DNA of 64,000 nucleotides, taken from NCBI RefSeq assembly GCF_004027225.2, contig NC_044301.2, positions 27,281,685-27,345,684 on the forward strand. The letters run 5' to 3'. How positions within the stretch are numbered: position 1 is the first letter of the stretch; the number at the start of each line of letters is the position of its first letter. The notes beneath the pieces are model-generated. The model saw nothing but the letters and a program-made list of their open reading frames with translations. It was not told where the DNA came from and did not search any database. A program made the position numbers and the translations under genes. Below, one piece after another: positions 50,111-61,795 of the stretch. This DNA comes from Strigops habroptila (lineage: Eukaryota > Chordata > Aves > Psittaciformes > Psittacidae).

Positions 50111-53100
50111 TTCTTCCTCCCCCCGCTCCCGGGGGGATGGGGAGGAGAATCGGAAGAATGTAACTCCCACGGGTTGAGATAAGAGCAGTCCAGTAACTAA
50201 GGTATGATATAAAACCACTACTACCACCACCAATAATAATAATGATAAGGGAAATAACAAGGGGAGAGGATGTAATTGCTCACCACCTGCCGACCGATAC
50301 CCAGCCTGACCCGAGCAGTGATCTGGGCCTTCTGGGTAACTCCTCCCGGTTTATATACTGGGCATGACGTGCCATGGTATGGAATACCCCTTTGGCCAGT
50401 TTGGGTCAGGTGTCCTGTCTCTGCTTCCTCCCGGCTTCCCCTCCTCCCTGGCAAAGCATGAGACTGAGAAAGTCCTTGGTCGGAGTAGACATTACTTAGC
50501 AACAACTAAAAACATCGGTTGTATCAGCGTTGTTCCCAGGCTGAAAGTCAAAACCACAGCACTGCACCAGCTACTAAGAAGGAGAAAAATGACTGCTATA
50601 GCTGAACCCAGGACAGTATCCACCCCTTATTCCATACCATTCATGTCATGCTCAGATCCCACATCTCTCAACACACCATCGCCCCTGTCCCATATATACA
50701 CATACATATATACCCACACCCACACACAAAGAGAAAGATATCATTCCTTAGTCCATGGACCAATCCCTATAAAATTGCTGAATTCATCCAGTCCATGATG
50801 TCAGGCTCCATCTCTTGTAATAGTCTTTCAGGGCAGGAGGGATGGTGTGTAGTGTTGGGTTGTTGCCTGCTGATGACACCGCCAAACTCGTCTGGTCACT
50901 GCTGAGCTCGTCTGGTTTCCTCAAAATTCATTCTTTGTTGAGGTGATGATCAGAGGGAAGTCAGGGTCAGTTGAGGGCGACCTGAGGATATCTAGGTGAT
51001 GGGCTATAGAAGTGTTATATAGCAGGCAACAGCATACAACCGAGTTCATTGGCTGTTTTCCCCCAAAATCAAATCCCCTTGAGGTACACATCGGACTTCC
51101 CCATCTTCCCGCATTACCCACCAAGTATATCCAGGTCCCTGAGCAAAAGCAACCCCACGAGTGGGTTTGCCTTTACCTGAAGCAGGAATAACCCAGACTG
51201 TCTTCCCCAACAAATTCTTTATGTGCACCACAGGAACTTTATCCCCCTCTACAGTACGTAAAAGTTCTGATTGGGCTGGGCCAGCCCTGTTGGCAGATCC
51301 CCTACTGTTGACCAACCAGGTGGCTTTTGGTAAATGTGTATCCCAGTGTTTGAAAGTCCCACCACCCATTGCTCTCAGTGTAGTTTTTAACAGCCCATTG
51401 TACCGTTCGATTTTCCCAGAGGCTGGTGCATGGTAGGGGATGTGATATACCCACTCAATGCCATGCTCTTTGGCCCAAGTGTCTATGAGGTTGTTCCGGA
51501 AATGAGTCCCACTGTCTGACTCAATTCTCTCTGGGGTGCCGTGTTGCCACAAGACTTGTTTCTCAAGGCCCAGGACAGTGTTCTGGGCAGTTTCGTGGGG
51601 CACAGCGTATGTTTCCAGCCATCCGGTGGTTGCTTCCACCATGGTAAGCACATGGCGCTTGCCTTGGCAGGTCGGTGGGAGTGTGATAGAGTCAATCTGC
51701 CGGGCCTCCCCATACTTGTACTTCAGCCATCGTCCTCCATACCAGAGAGGGTTTAACCACTTGGCTTGCTTAATTGCAGCACATGTTTCACATTCGTGAA
51801 TAACCTGGGCAATAGTGTCCATCGTTAAGTCCACCCCTCGATCACGAGCCCATCTACATGTTGCAACCTTGATGGTCTGAGGTGTCATGGGCCCACCGGG
51901 CTAAAAATAATTCACCCTTATATTAATAATTCACCCTTATGTTGCCAATCTAAGTCCATCTGAGCCACTTCAATCTTAGCAGCTTTATCCACTTGCTGGT
52001 TGTTCTGGTGTTCCTCAGTGGCCCAACTCTTGCGTACATGAGCATCTACGTGGCGTACCTTCACCACCAGGTTCTGCATCCGGGCAGTGATATCTTGCCA
52101 CAGTACAGCAGCCCAGATGGGTTTACCTCTGCGTTGCCTGTTGCTCTGCTTCCATTGCTGCAACCACCCCCACAGGGCATTTGCCACCATCCATGAGTCA
52201 GTATAGAGATAAAGGACTGGCCATTTTTCTCATTCAGCAATATCCAAGGCCAGCTGGATGGTTTTCACCTCTGCAAACTGACTCTATTCACCCTCTCCTT
52301 CAGCAGTTTCTGCAACTTGTTGCAGGGCACTCTACACAGCTGCCTTCCATCTCCGATGCTTTCCCACAATAGGGCAGGACCCATCAGTAAACAAGGCATA
52401 TTGCTTTTCACTCTCTGACAGTTCATTATGTGGTGGGGCCTCTTCAGCACGCGTCACCTCCTCCTCTGGTGACATCCCAAAATCTTTGCCCTCTGGCCAG
52501 TCCATGATGACTTCTAGAATTCCTGGACGACTGGGCTTTCCTATTCGAGCTCGTTGTGTAATTAGTGCAGCCCACTTACTCCATTTAGCATCAGTAGCAT
52601 GATGTGTAGAGGAGACCCTGCCTTTGAACAGCCAGCCCAGCACAGGCAACCGGGGTGCCAGGAGGAGCTGCGCTTCAGTTCCGATCACTTCTGAGGCAGC
52701 TCGAACCCCTTCATAGGCTGCCAGTATCTCTTTTTCAGTGGGAGTATAGCTGGCCTCGGATCCTTTATATCCCCGACTCCAAATGCCGAAGGGTCGACCT
52801 CGAGTCTCCCCTGGAGCTTTCTGCCAGAGGCTCCAGGTAGGACCATTCTCCCCGGCTGCACTATAGAGCACATTTTTCACATCTTGCTTGGTCCGGACTG
52901 CTCCAAGGGCTACTGCATGAACTATTTCTTGTTTAATTTGTTGAAAGGCTTGTTGTTGCTCAGGGCCCCATTTGAAATCATTCTTCTTCCGGGTCACGTG
53001 ATAAACAGGGCTTACAATCAGACTGTAATTTGGGATGTGCATTCTCCAGAACCCCACAACACCTAAGAAAGCCTGTGTTTCTTTCTTGTTAGTTGGTGGA

Positions 53101-54112
53101 GACATTGCTCTTATCTTGTTGATCACGTTTGTGGGGATCTGGCGACATCCATCTTGCCATTTCATTCCCAAAAGTTCAATCTCCTGTGCAGGTCCCTTGA
53201 CCTTACTCCGTTTTATGGCAAAACCGGCCTTCAGCAAGATTTGGATTATCTTCCTCCCTTTCTCAGAAGCTTCTTCTGCTGTACCGCCTCCATGATGATG
53301 TCATCAATGTATTGCAGGTGTTCTGGAGCTTGCCCCTGTTCCAGTGCAGTCTGGATCAATCCATGGCAGATGGTGGGGCTGTGTTTCCACTCCTGGGGCA
53401 ATCGATTCCAAGTGGACTAGATGCCCCTCCAAGTGAAAGCGAACTGTGTCCTGCACTCTGCTGCCAAAGGGCTTGAGAAAAATGCATTGGCGATGTCACT
53501 TGTGGCATCCCACTTGGCTACCTTTGACTCCATTTCATACTGAATTTCTAGCATGTCCGGCACATCAGCACTCAATGGTGGTGTGACTTCGTTCAGGCCA
53601 CGATAGTCTACTGTTAGTCTCCACTCTCCATTAGACTTTTGCACTGGTCATATGGGGCTATTAAAGGGTGAGCAGGTCGTGCTGATCACTCCTTGGCTCT
53701 CCAGACTACAGATCAGCTTATGGATGGGAATCAAGGAGTCTCGGTTGGTGCGATATTTCTGCCGGTGCACTGTTGTGGTCGTGATTGGCACTTGTTGTTC
53801 TTTGACCTTCAGCAACCCCACAACAGAAGGATCCTCTGAGAGACCGGGTAAGGTGGACAGCTGCTTAATTTCCTCTGTCTCCAAGGCAGCGATACCTAAA
53901 GCCCATCTATACCCTTTTGGGTCTTTGAAGTACCCTCTCCTGAGATAGTCTATGCCAAGGATGCATGGATCCCCTGGACCAGTCACAATGGGGTGCTTTT
54001 GCCACTTCCTCCCAGTCAGGCTGATTTCAGCCTCTAGTACAGTCATTTCTTGGGATCCTCCTGTCACTCCAGAAATAAAAATTGGTTCCACCCCTTGATA
54101 CCTTGATGGCAT

Positions 54113-55389
54113 AGAATCATAGAATCATAGAATAGTAAGGGTTGGAAAGGACCTTAAGATCATCTAGTTCCAACCCCCCTGCCATGGGCAGGGACACCTT
54201 GCCCTAAACCATATGGTCCAAGGCTCTGTCCAACGTGGCCTTGAACACCGCCAGGGATGGAGCATCCACAGCCTCTCTGGGCAACCCATTCCAGTGCTTC
54301 ACCACCCTCACTGTAAAGAACTTCTTCCTTATATCTAACCTAAACTTCCCCTGTTTAACTTTGAAGCCATTACCCCTTGTCCTACCACTACAGTCCCTAA
54401 GGAAGAGTCCCTCCCCAGCATCCTTATAGACCCCCTTCAGATACTGGAAGGCTGCTATGAGGTCTCCACGCAGCCTTCTCCAGGCTGAACAGCCCCAAGT
54501 TTCTCAGCCTTTCTTCATATGGGAGTTGCTTCAGCCCTCTTATCATCCTCATGGCCCTCCTCTGGACGTGCTCCAACAGCTCCATGTCCTTTTTATTTTG
54601 AGGACACCAGAACTGTACACAGTACTCCAAGTGAGGTCTCACAAGAGCAGAGTAGAGGGGCAGGATCACCTCCTTTGACCTGCTGGTCATGCTTCTTTTG
54701 ATGCAGCCCAGGATACAGTTTGCTTTCTGGGCTGCAAGCACACACAGCTGGCTCATGTTAAGCTTCTCGTCAACCAACACCCCCAAGTCCTTCTCTGCAG
54801 GGCTGCTCTGAATCTCTTCTCTGCCCAACCTGTAGCAGTGCCTGGGATTGCCCGGACCCAGGTGTAGGACCTTGCACTTGGCTTGGTTAAACTTCATAAG
54901 GTTGGCATTGGCCCACCTCTCAAGCATGTCAAGGTCCCTCTGGATGGCATCCCTTCCTTCCAGCGTATCAACCAAACCACACAGCTTGGTGTTGTCTGCA
55001 AATTTGCTGAGGGCGCACTCAATCCCACTGTCCATGTCGCCAACAAAGATGTTGAACAGGACCGATCCCTGAGGGACACCACTCGTTACAGGTTTCCAAC
55101 TGGACATCGAGCCATTTACCACAACTCTTGGCGTGCAGCCCTCAAGCCAGTTTTTTATCCACCGAGTGGTCCATCTATCAAATTGATGTCTCTCCAATTT
55201 AGAGACAAGGATGTCATGCGGGACAGTGTCAAATGCTTTGCACAAGTCCAGGTAGATGACGTCAACTGCTCTGCCCCTGTCCATCAGTTCCGTGGCTCCA
55301 TCATAGAAGGCCACCAAACTGGTCAGGCAGGATTTCCCCTTAGTGAAGCCATGTTGGCTGTTACCAAGCACCTCGTTGTTTTTCAATGT
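54113..55389 (-). mobile_element. CR1 nested in ERVL-E protease
   Basis: The tail reads AGAATCATAGAATCATAGAATAG in plus sense at 54113. The interrupted protease text is GATGGCAT on the left and GCATCAGGG on the right, sharing gcat. It is 5'-truncated within RT. It must be younger than the ERVL-E insertion. Confidence 0.93.
54424..55386 (-). pseudogene. CR1 RT fragment inside ERVL-E
   Basis: 320 codons open: [51 protein letters not shown] (a four-residue deletion compared with the 11341 copy's [11 protein letters not shown]) and the active site as FADN instead of FADD, so the second catalytic Asp is lost. It continues through [23 protein letters not shown] to [11 protein letters not shown], where a frameshift ends it. 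Endonuclease and the RT start are missing. It is close to the 11341-12702 copy in sequence. Confidence 0.9.
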
Positions 55390-55525
55390 GCATCAGGGTA
55401 CACTGTGCACCGGTATCTACTTGAGTCTTATACTTCTGTGGGACTGATGTGCCAGGCCATCTGATCCACACAGTCCAGTAAACCCGATTGTTTTTTTCCT
55501 CCATGTGGCTGGACGCAGGGCCCCT

Positions 55526-57439
55526 CTAATAGAGATCAAAAGATTCTCCACTTATGTCTTGTATAAAGAGATTAGTATTCCTTATCACAGGAGCTGGAGT
55601 AAAATCAGCTCTTCCACTCCATCTGGGAAACTGCTCACCAGACACTGGAGCAGCAGCTTTCATGGGAGGTTCATCCTTGACCATTGTTCTCCTCTTCAGT
55701 TCACGCACCCGTTGCTCCAGAACTGAGGTAGGTTTTCCATCCCACTTTCTCATGTCTTCTCCGTGATCCCCCAGGTAAAACCATAGGGTGGACCGTGGTG
55801 TGTACCTCCTATATTTTCTCTCTCGAGCAGTAGGGCACCTTCTGTTAATAGTTGAGACATGGGTTGGTACACGTGGGGAGCTGGATAGATCGGATAAATC
55901 GTCTCTCACTTGTTTGAACTCCTGGGACAGTTTTTCCACAGCTGAAATGATGGAAGGGGTGAGATTGTCTTTGAACTCTTGGAGTTGACGAATCAGCTCA
56001 TCCACCGTTGGTGATGTTCTGTCATTCCAGGTCATTGATGCCAATGAGTGGGCATATGATGATGGTGCACTCCGTGTAAGTTTCCGCCACATGGGTCATG
56101 TACATTCGACTTCATCTGGATCTACGGATGCGTTTGTGGGGTCTGGCCTATGATAGATCATCTCTGGAATGGCTGATTCCCTCAGGGACTGGATGCCTTT
56201 CTCTATCGTGGTCCAGTTGGCTGAGCGACACATAACATCATCCATGTAGGGAAACCTTTCCTTCCCAGCTGCCAAGAGCCTCCTCCAAAGGCTGAGGGCT
56301 TGTTTCTCTTTTGCAATCGCTTTGTCATTTCCTCCTTCCCTAGCAAGTGATCCCATCTGCTTGGCTTCCCTACCTTATAGTTCGTTACCTTCGGCCCCAC
56401 TGTCCCAGCATCGGAGCAACCAGGTGACAATGTGCTCCCCTGGAAGACGGGTGAAATCTTTTTGCATATTCTGCAGCTCGGTCGAGGTCAGGGGTCGTCA
56501 AGTCACCTGTTCTTCCTCTTCCTCTGATCCACATATTAGTAACTCTTGTTCACATCCTGTTCCCTGTAGTAACTGCATTGGGTCTTCTTCTTTCTTCATT
56601 GCAGGGGTTGCTCTTTGTGCCTCTCGTTTGCCTTTGCTTACAGGGGCAACCGATATTGTCTCAAATTGGCTATTTGATTTAGCTGCACTGTCTGTTACTG
56701 TGGTTGGAGCGGCTGCAGTGTCTGCCTCTAGGACTGGAGTGGCTGCAGTGTCTGTTGCAGGGGTTGGTGCAGCTGCTGTGCTTGGCGGTTGAGTAACACG
56801 AACAGCTGCGTTGTCTGTTCGTGTCGAGGTTTGAGTAGCTGCTGTGCTTGGAGTTGGAGTAGCTGCGTTGTCTGTTGCTTTGCCATCAGATCCAGAGACA
56901 CCTTTTTCCCTTAGAAGGTGCTGGATAGTGTTGAGCAGGGCTCTGTAGGTGTAGGCCAAGCCCCAGCACGTTGCAGCGAGTTGTCCCTCTCTGGTATAAA
57001 CAGAACAACAGCACACTTAAATAAAGTGTTTTACTAGTTTTTCCGGATGTTGCACTTGTTCAGTGGTGATGTTCCAAAGCACTGGAGGGGCCCACTGGCC
57101 TAGATACTTGCCCATACTATCCCACACACCCTGCCACTCATGACTGTCCAGCCTCAGGGAAAATCTCTTGGTGGTCCTCCTATATTGTCGTCTAACCCTA
57201 GACCAGATTCGAACCCGATACTGCTTAGCTTTTGAGAACAGACATAATAGGGTGTTCCCAGGGTGGGATGGCTGTGGGTAAAAAACACTCCGTATGTTTG
57301 CCAACATGCTGATCCCCAGCACAATCAGCAGGCAGGTCTCAAGGGTATTCAAAGGCCATCCAAAACCTTCCGAACTCTCAACTGCTGTTTTAAATAGCCT
57401 GATGGGGGGGCGGGGGGTATAAGGGAATGCCTTCTTCGT
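55526..57439 (-). pseudogene. ERVL-E gag
   Basis: The initiator is ACG at 57439-57437, where A, B and E' have ATG. Order: hydrophobic TCLLIVLGISMLANI, basic RVRRQYRRTTKRFSLR, WDSMGKYLGQWAPPVLWN, a break near 57016, then a short Thr-rich tract (few 81-bp units) with ATQTSTRTDNAAV. The acidic run and capsid start are frame-shifted around 56360-56500; capsid EKQALSLWRRLLAAGKERFPYMDD; then LTPSIISAVEKLSQEFKQV and the basic C-terminus. The amber is followed by AGGGGCCCTG as in A and B. Several frame breaks. Confidence 0.87.
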
Positions 57440-57471
57440 AGGTTGACTCTCTGAGGAAAATAAATAAAAAA

Positions 57472-57750
57472 TTAATTGCTAAAATATTTCATTATATACC
57501 TCCCAATGTATAGAGGTGATGGCCACGCTGGAAGCACAAACCAGACCAGTTTCATGATCAATGAGTCTATTGTATTACAAGTCATTACCATGAAGTACAG
57601 TGAAACAAGAACCTTAGCCCAGGCTCCCCAGCCGATAAACACTAAAACAGCAAATAGTGGCTGTAAGTAAGGTACAACATGCTGAAACTCTGAGATCAAG
57701 CGCAACAACTCTGAGAGCCAATAAATCAACGTTGTGATGAGTAGTAACAA
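57472..57750 (-). CDS. Pre-gag hydrophobic ORF of ERVL-E
   Basis: The same frame as in A and B (LIYWLSELLRLISEFQHVV ... YIMKYFSN-stop), open throughout. The ATG is changed to ACG in this copy (near 57725), so it has no methionine start unless an upstream non-ATG codon is used. It has three hydrophobic segments, SerTrp/GlyTrp-rich centre and MTCNTIDS. The terminal FSN-stop is shared with A. Function unknown; the frame is preserved while gag and pol of the same provirus carry several breaks. Confidence 0.48.
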   Translation of the reverse strand: MLLLITTLIYWLSELLRLISEFQHVVPYLQPLFAVLVFIGWGAWAKVLVSLYFMVMTCNTIDSLIMKLVWFVLPAWPSPLYIGRYIMKYFSN

Positions 57751-57816
57751 TTAATGCTTATCACAAATATGATTAGACACACTCTGGTCAGATCTGTCAT
57801 TATCTCAACCCTTCGT

Positions 57817-57834
57817 GCCCCACGTTGGGCGCCA
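57817..57834 (-). promoter_or_regulatory. Primer-binding site of ERVL-E (perfect tRNA-Lys(CUU) match)
   Basis: Minus sense TGGCGCCCAACGTGGGGC, the exact complement of the tRNA-Lys(CUU) 3' end as I know it. Eight nt (57835-57842) separate it from the LTR terminus. Confidence 0.9.
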
Positions 57835-57842
57835 CAAAGAAC

Positions 57843-58386
57843 TGTCGTGGTTTGAGCCCAACCGGTAACTCACTTCCCCCTTTCTTCCTCCCCCCGCTCC
57901 TGGAGCGATGGGGAGGAGAATCGGGAGAATGTAACTCCCACGGGTTGAGATAAGAGCAGTCCAGTAACTAAGGTACAATACAAAACCACTACTGCTACCA
58001 CCAATAACAATAATGATAAGGGAAATAACAAGGGGAGAGGATACAATTGCTCACCACCCGCCGACCGATACCCAGCCCGTCCCAAGCAGTGATCTGGGCC
58101 TTCCGGGTAACTCCCCCCAGTTTATATACTGGGCATGATGTGCTGTGGTATGGAATACCCCTTTGGCCAGTTTGGGTCAGGTGTCCTGTCTCTGCTTCCT
58201 CCCGGCTTCCCCTCCTCCCTGGCAAAGCATGAGACTGAGAAAGTCCTTGGTTGGAATAAACATTACTTAGCAACAACTAAAAACATGGTGTTATCAGTGT
58301 TGTTCCCAGGCTGAAAGTTAAAAAACACAGCACCGCACCAGCTACTAAGAAGGAGAAAAATGACTGCTGTAGCTGAACCCAGGACA
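57843..58386 (-). mobile_element. 5' LTR of ERVL-E
   Basis: 544 bp; the plus strand runs TGTCGTGGTTTGAGCCC to GAACCCAGGACA. A small internal deletion lies near 57868 (AACTCACTTCCC) compared with other copies. Confidence 0.92.
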
Positions 58387-58867
58387 AGTGTCTGTTACTT
58401 TGTATCAGATCCAGAGACCTTCTATTCCCCTTGAGGGTACTGGATAGTGTTGAGCAGGGCTCTGTAGGCATAGGCCAGGCCCCAGCATGTTGTGGTGATT
58501 TGTACCTCTCTGGTATTGCCAGGTTGACAGCATACCTTTTCCGAAGTATTTTACTAGTTTTTCTGGATTTCACACTTGTTTTGGGGGTGAAGTTTCAAAG
58601 CACTGGAGGGGCCCACTGGCCTAGGTACTTGCTCATACTGTCCCGCACCCCTTGCCACTCATGACTGTCCAGCCTCGGGGAAGATCTCTTGGTGGTGTTC
58701 TTAGATAGTTGTTTAACCTTAAACAAGACCTGAACCATATTCATCAAAATGATGGTTCCCAGCAAAAGGAGCAGGTTGGTTTCAAGGGTATTCAAAGGAT
58801 ATTCAAAATCTTTAAAATTCTCAGATGCTACTGTAAGTAGCCTGTTGGGGGAGGATATCTCCTCCAT
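58387..58867 (-). pseudogene. ERVL-F gag N-terminus
   Basis: ATG at 58867 (MEEISSPNRLL), hydrophobic TNLLLLLGTIILMNMVQVLF and DSHEWQGVRDSMSKYLGQWAPP, the same architecture as A, B and E but clearly more diverged, with a deletion of the basic patch. A frame break near 58595 and a further gag segment (ALLNTIQ-like text near 58460) lead to the ERVL-E junction. It shows that the hydrophobic gag N-terminus is a family-wide feature. Confidence 0.8.
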
Positions 58868-58934
58868 AGGCTGGCCCTCTGGTGGGTGAGTGTCTACGTA
58901 AAGATGTGTAATTATTAATATTATTAAAGGGACT

Positions 58935-59478
58935 GTCGTGGTTTAAACCCAGTTGATAACTCAGCACTACGCAGCTGCTCGTTCACCCCCCATCCCACCC
59001 CTTCCTCACCTCCCTCTGGGCAGGATGTGGAAGAGAATTGAAAGAACGTAAACCCCACGGGTTGAGATAAGAACTGTCCGATAACTCAAGTGCAGTATAC
59101 TGTTACTACTTCTAAGGGAAGTAACAAGGGGAGAGAATATAAAACTAAAAGGGGAAAGGAAAAGGCAGTAAACACAAGTGATGCACAATACAATTGCTCA
59201 CCACCCGCCGACCGATACCCAGCCCAACCTGAGCAGTGATCAATCCATTCTGGGTGGCACCCCCCAGTTTATATACTGGGCATGACGTGCTGTGGTATGC
59301 AATACCCCTTTGGCTAGTTTGGGTCAGGTGTCCTGTCTCTGCTTCCTCCCTGCTTCCCATGCCCCTCCTCCCTGGCAGAGCCTGAGACTGATAAGTCCTT
59401 GATCAGGCTAAGTGTTACTAAGCAACAACTAAAACATCAATGTCTTATCAGCATTGTTCTCAGACTAAAGCCAAAATG
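58935..59478 (-). mobile_element. 5' LTR of ERVL-F
   Basis: Plus strand TGTCGTGGTTTAAACCC to AGACTAAAGCCAAAATG; the outermost ~60 bp of U3 are missing. Confidence 0.87.
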
Positions 59479-61552
59479 CCGCAGAAACAGTTGCTGCAGA
59501 TTTTGGGGTAATGTAATCTATTTGGAGGCTGCAGTAAATGAAAACTGAATCTTATTTGTGCTATAGTAAGCTTCTGTGATCAGCTTTTTACTGTCAGTTT
59601 CCATGAGAGATCTCAGTTGCGTAGCAATAATTGAATGCGTACATAGGTGGAAGTTTTGATATGAGAATCTTAACTTTTGTTTTATCTTGGGAACAGGCGC
59701 TGTCTAATTCTATTTTTGTTGTATGAGGCTATATACAGAATCCCAGTGTTCATTATAGCCTTTCACTTACACTGAAAGAAGTGGTTATAGTAAAAACTTA
59801 AACCACTGTCTGAATCTGGAACACCTGTGAAGCATTAGAAATCAATCCCTTGAATTGGACTGCTTTTCACTATTTTTCAGTGTAAAATCAGTAGTAGTTC
59901 ATCAATGTAATATAGGCAGCAAAAAATACCCCTCTTCTTTTAAAAGGGCTTTTTTGGGTTTTTTTGTGGGGGTTTTTTTGTAGTTTTGAAGTGAATGGAT
60001 GCATCTTCAGTTCTGTGTACTTAGGCTACACAATATGTATTAGCAGGCAAAATGGAACTTACCAGAGAAGAGACCTGATCCTAAGATCATAGATGTGCTG
60101 AAATTATTATGGCTAATACCTCAAGGCATTTTGGTTTCCTCTGACTCATAAATAAGTATATTTCTCATTTATCTGAATCTTAGGTGGGAGTTACTTCAGA
60201 GAATTCCTGTGATCTGGAATCTAGACATACTTGCACCCCAAAATGAGGGATATATCAAGAGACCAATTCTTCTTGACAAATAGTTATTGGCTTCAGTTAT
60301 CACTGAGAAAGCTGTTCCAGATACCATTAGTGATAGAATGCTTCTGACTTGACCAGTCAGAGCTCTTTCAGAAGAAAAGGAATGTAGATATAAACTTCAG
60401 AGAAAACTCCAATAGAAAGAACATGGAAATAATAATAAAAAACCCCAAACAAACAAACAAAAAACCCAACAAAAACCCCCTGCACACAACAACAACAACA
60501 ACAAAAACCCCACAAAAAAACCCACACAACCCACCAAAAAACAAACACCTCAACTTCCCAGCAGCTCATGAGTCACTCTTGGTAGTAATTTTTTTTTCAT
60601 CATCTGTTGATGAGACTATCCCTTTGGTATTGTTTGACTGCACCAAGTCAAGCTCCTCTGTGTTCTTGTTGTCTGGCAGCACAGCTAAGTAGTCATTCAG
60701 GTTTAAGCGATGTGCCAGGTGGACTATCTTGGTCATCTTAATGCTGTCCCTTCAAGCCTTTCTCACTTGTCATCTCTCTGTGACAGTTGTTTCTGTCATC
60801 AGTTTTGTCCTGTCATTTCTCTGTTTCTGCATTTTTGTGTTGTTTAGGGGGTTGTTTTTTTTTTTGTTGTGGTTGTTTCCCTGTTCCCCCCATACCCTTC
60901 TATCATCACTCTGCCCTCATCCTGGGCTCTGCTATACTCTCTTGCTCTGGCTGGCTGGTTTTAAAAATGTTGCCCTATTTGCCTCAGTGTTAAGTGAAAA
61001 AAGAACATACAGATGGGAAGGGAAGAGCTCGTATCAGGTTGCTTCAGTGGCTGCTGATGTTAAAGTTGCTTATAACTTTTAGGCACTTGTAGCCCTGATC
61101 CTCTCTTCAGAGGGTTAGCTAGAAACAAGAATGAGGGAATGGGGCTAAGGAGGTCTATGTTTATAGAAGAGAGCTTGTAGGTGGCTATAAGAAAACCTTG
61201 TAGTATTATGTAACTAACTTGTTTCCCTAGCCCAGGAAAGGTGTTGAAAAAGTTTACATGCAGTAGAGTGCGTTCTTTGTCAATTTAAAATGTGCAGTAA
61301 AGCATCAGACGAAAATGTGAGTCCCTATGCACCATTCCCACAGATGCCCTTCAGCATAACTGTTCTGGAGTCTGGAGATCAAAGGTGACAGTGATAGGGC
61401 TGCAGTCATCTATTAGCTGGTTTGAAGTAAGGCTTTGGAAGCAAGTCCTTTAAATCTCAAAGGGTGGTAACTAAGGTAAGCAAATCTTTACTGCACAGTG
61501 TAACAGCTTTGACTAAGCAAATACAGTTCAGGCCCAGAAGCATAGTAGTAAC
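59479..61552. other. Unique intron-like DNA; simple repeats
   Basis: No gene seen. 60435-60555 is an A/C-rich simple repeat (AAACAAACAAAC, AACAACAACAAC, ACCCCACAAAA) and there are G/T runs near 59950-59985 and 60845-60865. Open frames in these runs are low-complexity artefacts. Confidence 0.55.
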
Positions 61553-61795
61553 AGAATCATAGAATGGTTAGGGTTGGAAAGGACCTTAAGATCATGCAGT
61601 TCCAACCCCCCCCACCTTGGGCAGGGACGCCTCACACTAGACTATGTTGCCCAAGGCTCTGTCCAGCCTGGCCTTGAACACTGCTAGGGCTGGAGCATTT
61701 ACCACTTCTTTGGGCAACCTGTTCCAGTGCCTCACCACCCTCACAGTAAAGAACTTCTTCCTTATATCTAACCTAAACTTCCCCTGTTTAAGTTG
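61553..61795 (-). mobile_element. CR1 3' fragment (minus)
   Basis: The tail reads ACAGAATCATAGAATGGTTAGGG in plus sense. The minus strand encodes the end of ORF2 ([26 protein letters not shown]). It is truncated after about 240 bp. Confidence 0.9.

Larger units (their letters stand above)
45477..50615 (-). mobile_element. Shared ERVL LTR (between E and E'), split by provirus K2
   Basis: 45477-45543 and 50111-50615 together make one 566-bp LTR once the 6-bp duplication is counted once. It serves as 3' LTR of E (on its right) and 5' LTR of E' (on its left, followed by a primer site). K2 is inserted in its U5-side G-rich stretch. Confidence 0.9.
51046..55525 (-). pseudogene. ERVL-E pol: protease - RT - RNase H - integrase
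   Basis: It starts after the gag amber at about 55525. Protease is interrupted by a CR1 (54113-55389) just before MPSRYQGVEPIF. RT: DYRGLNEVTPPLSADVPD and YIDD near 53305; a frame break lies around 53240-53420. The connection region keeps the segment GFWRMHIPNYSLIVSPVYHVTR, which B lacks. RNase H: LFTDGSCPIVG near 52390 and YTDSW near 52210. Integrase (280 open codons, 51888-51046): HECETCAAIKQAK, QIDSITL, ESDSGTHF and SGKIERYN, so the D,D,E residues are all present, unlike B, C and D. A small duplication near 51905-51935 breaks the RNase H/integrase border. No dUTPase follows. Confidence 0.9.
50616..58386 (-). mobile_element. ERVL-E provirus (minus), with nested CR1
   Basis: Minus order: 5' LTR 58386-57843, primer site, pre-gag frame, gag 57439-55526, amber, pol 55525-51046 (CR1 inserted in protease), 3' internal region, then the shared LTR (50615-45477). 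It is the best-preserved primer site and integrase of the family here. Confidence 0.92.
58387..59478 (-). mobile_element. ERVL-F, 5' end of a diverged provirus
   Basis: 5' LTR (59478-58935), short leader lacking primer site and pre-gag frame, and gag N-terminus down to 58387, where ERVL-E begins. The LTR carries the subfamily segment seen in D and the plus-strand text GATGCACAATACAATTGC. Confidence 0.85.

Noticed and set aside
60357..60692. Open frames on both strands with Lys/Asn/Pro or Cys/Val/Phe runs
   Set aside because: Low-complexity A/C repeat; no real coding signal.
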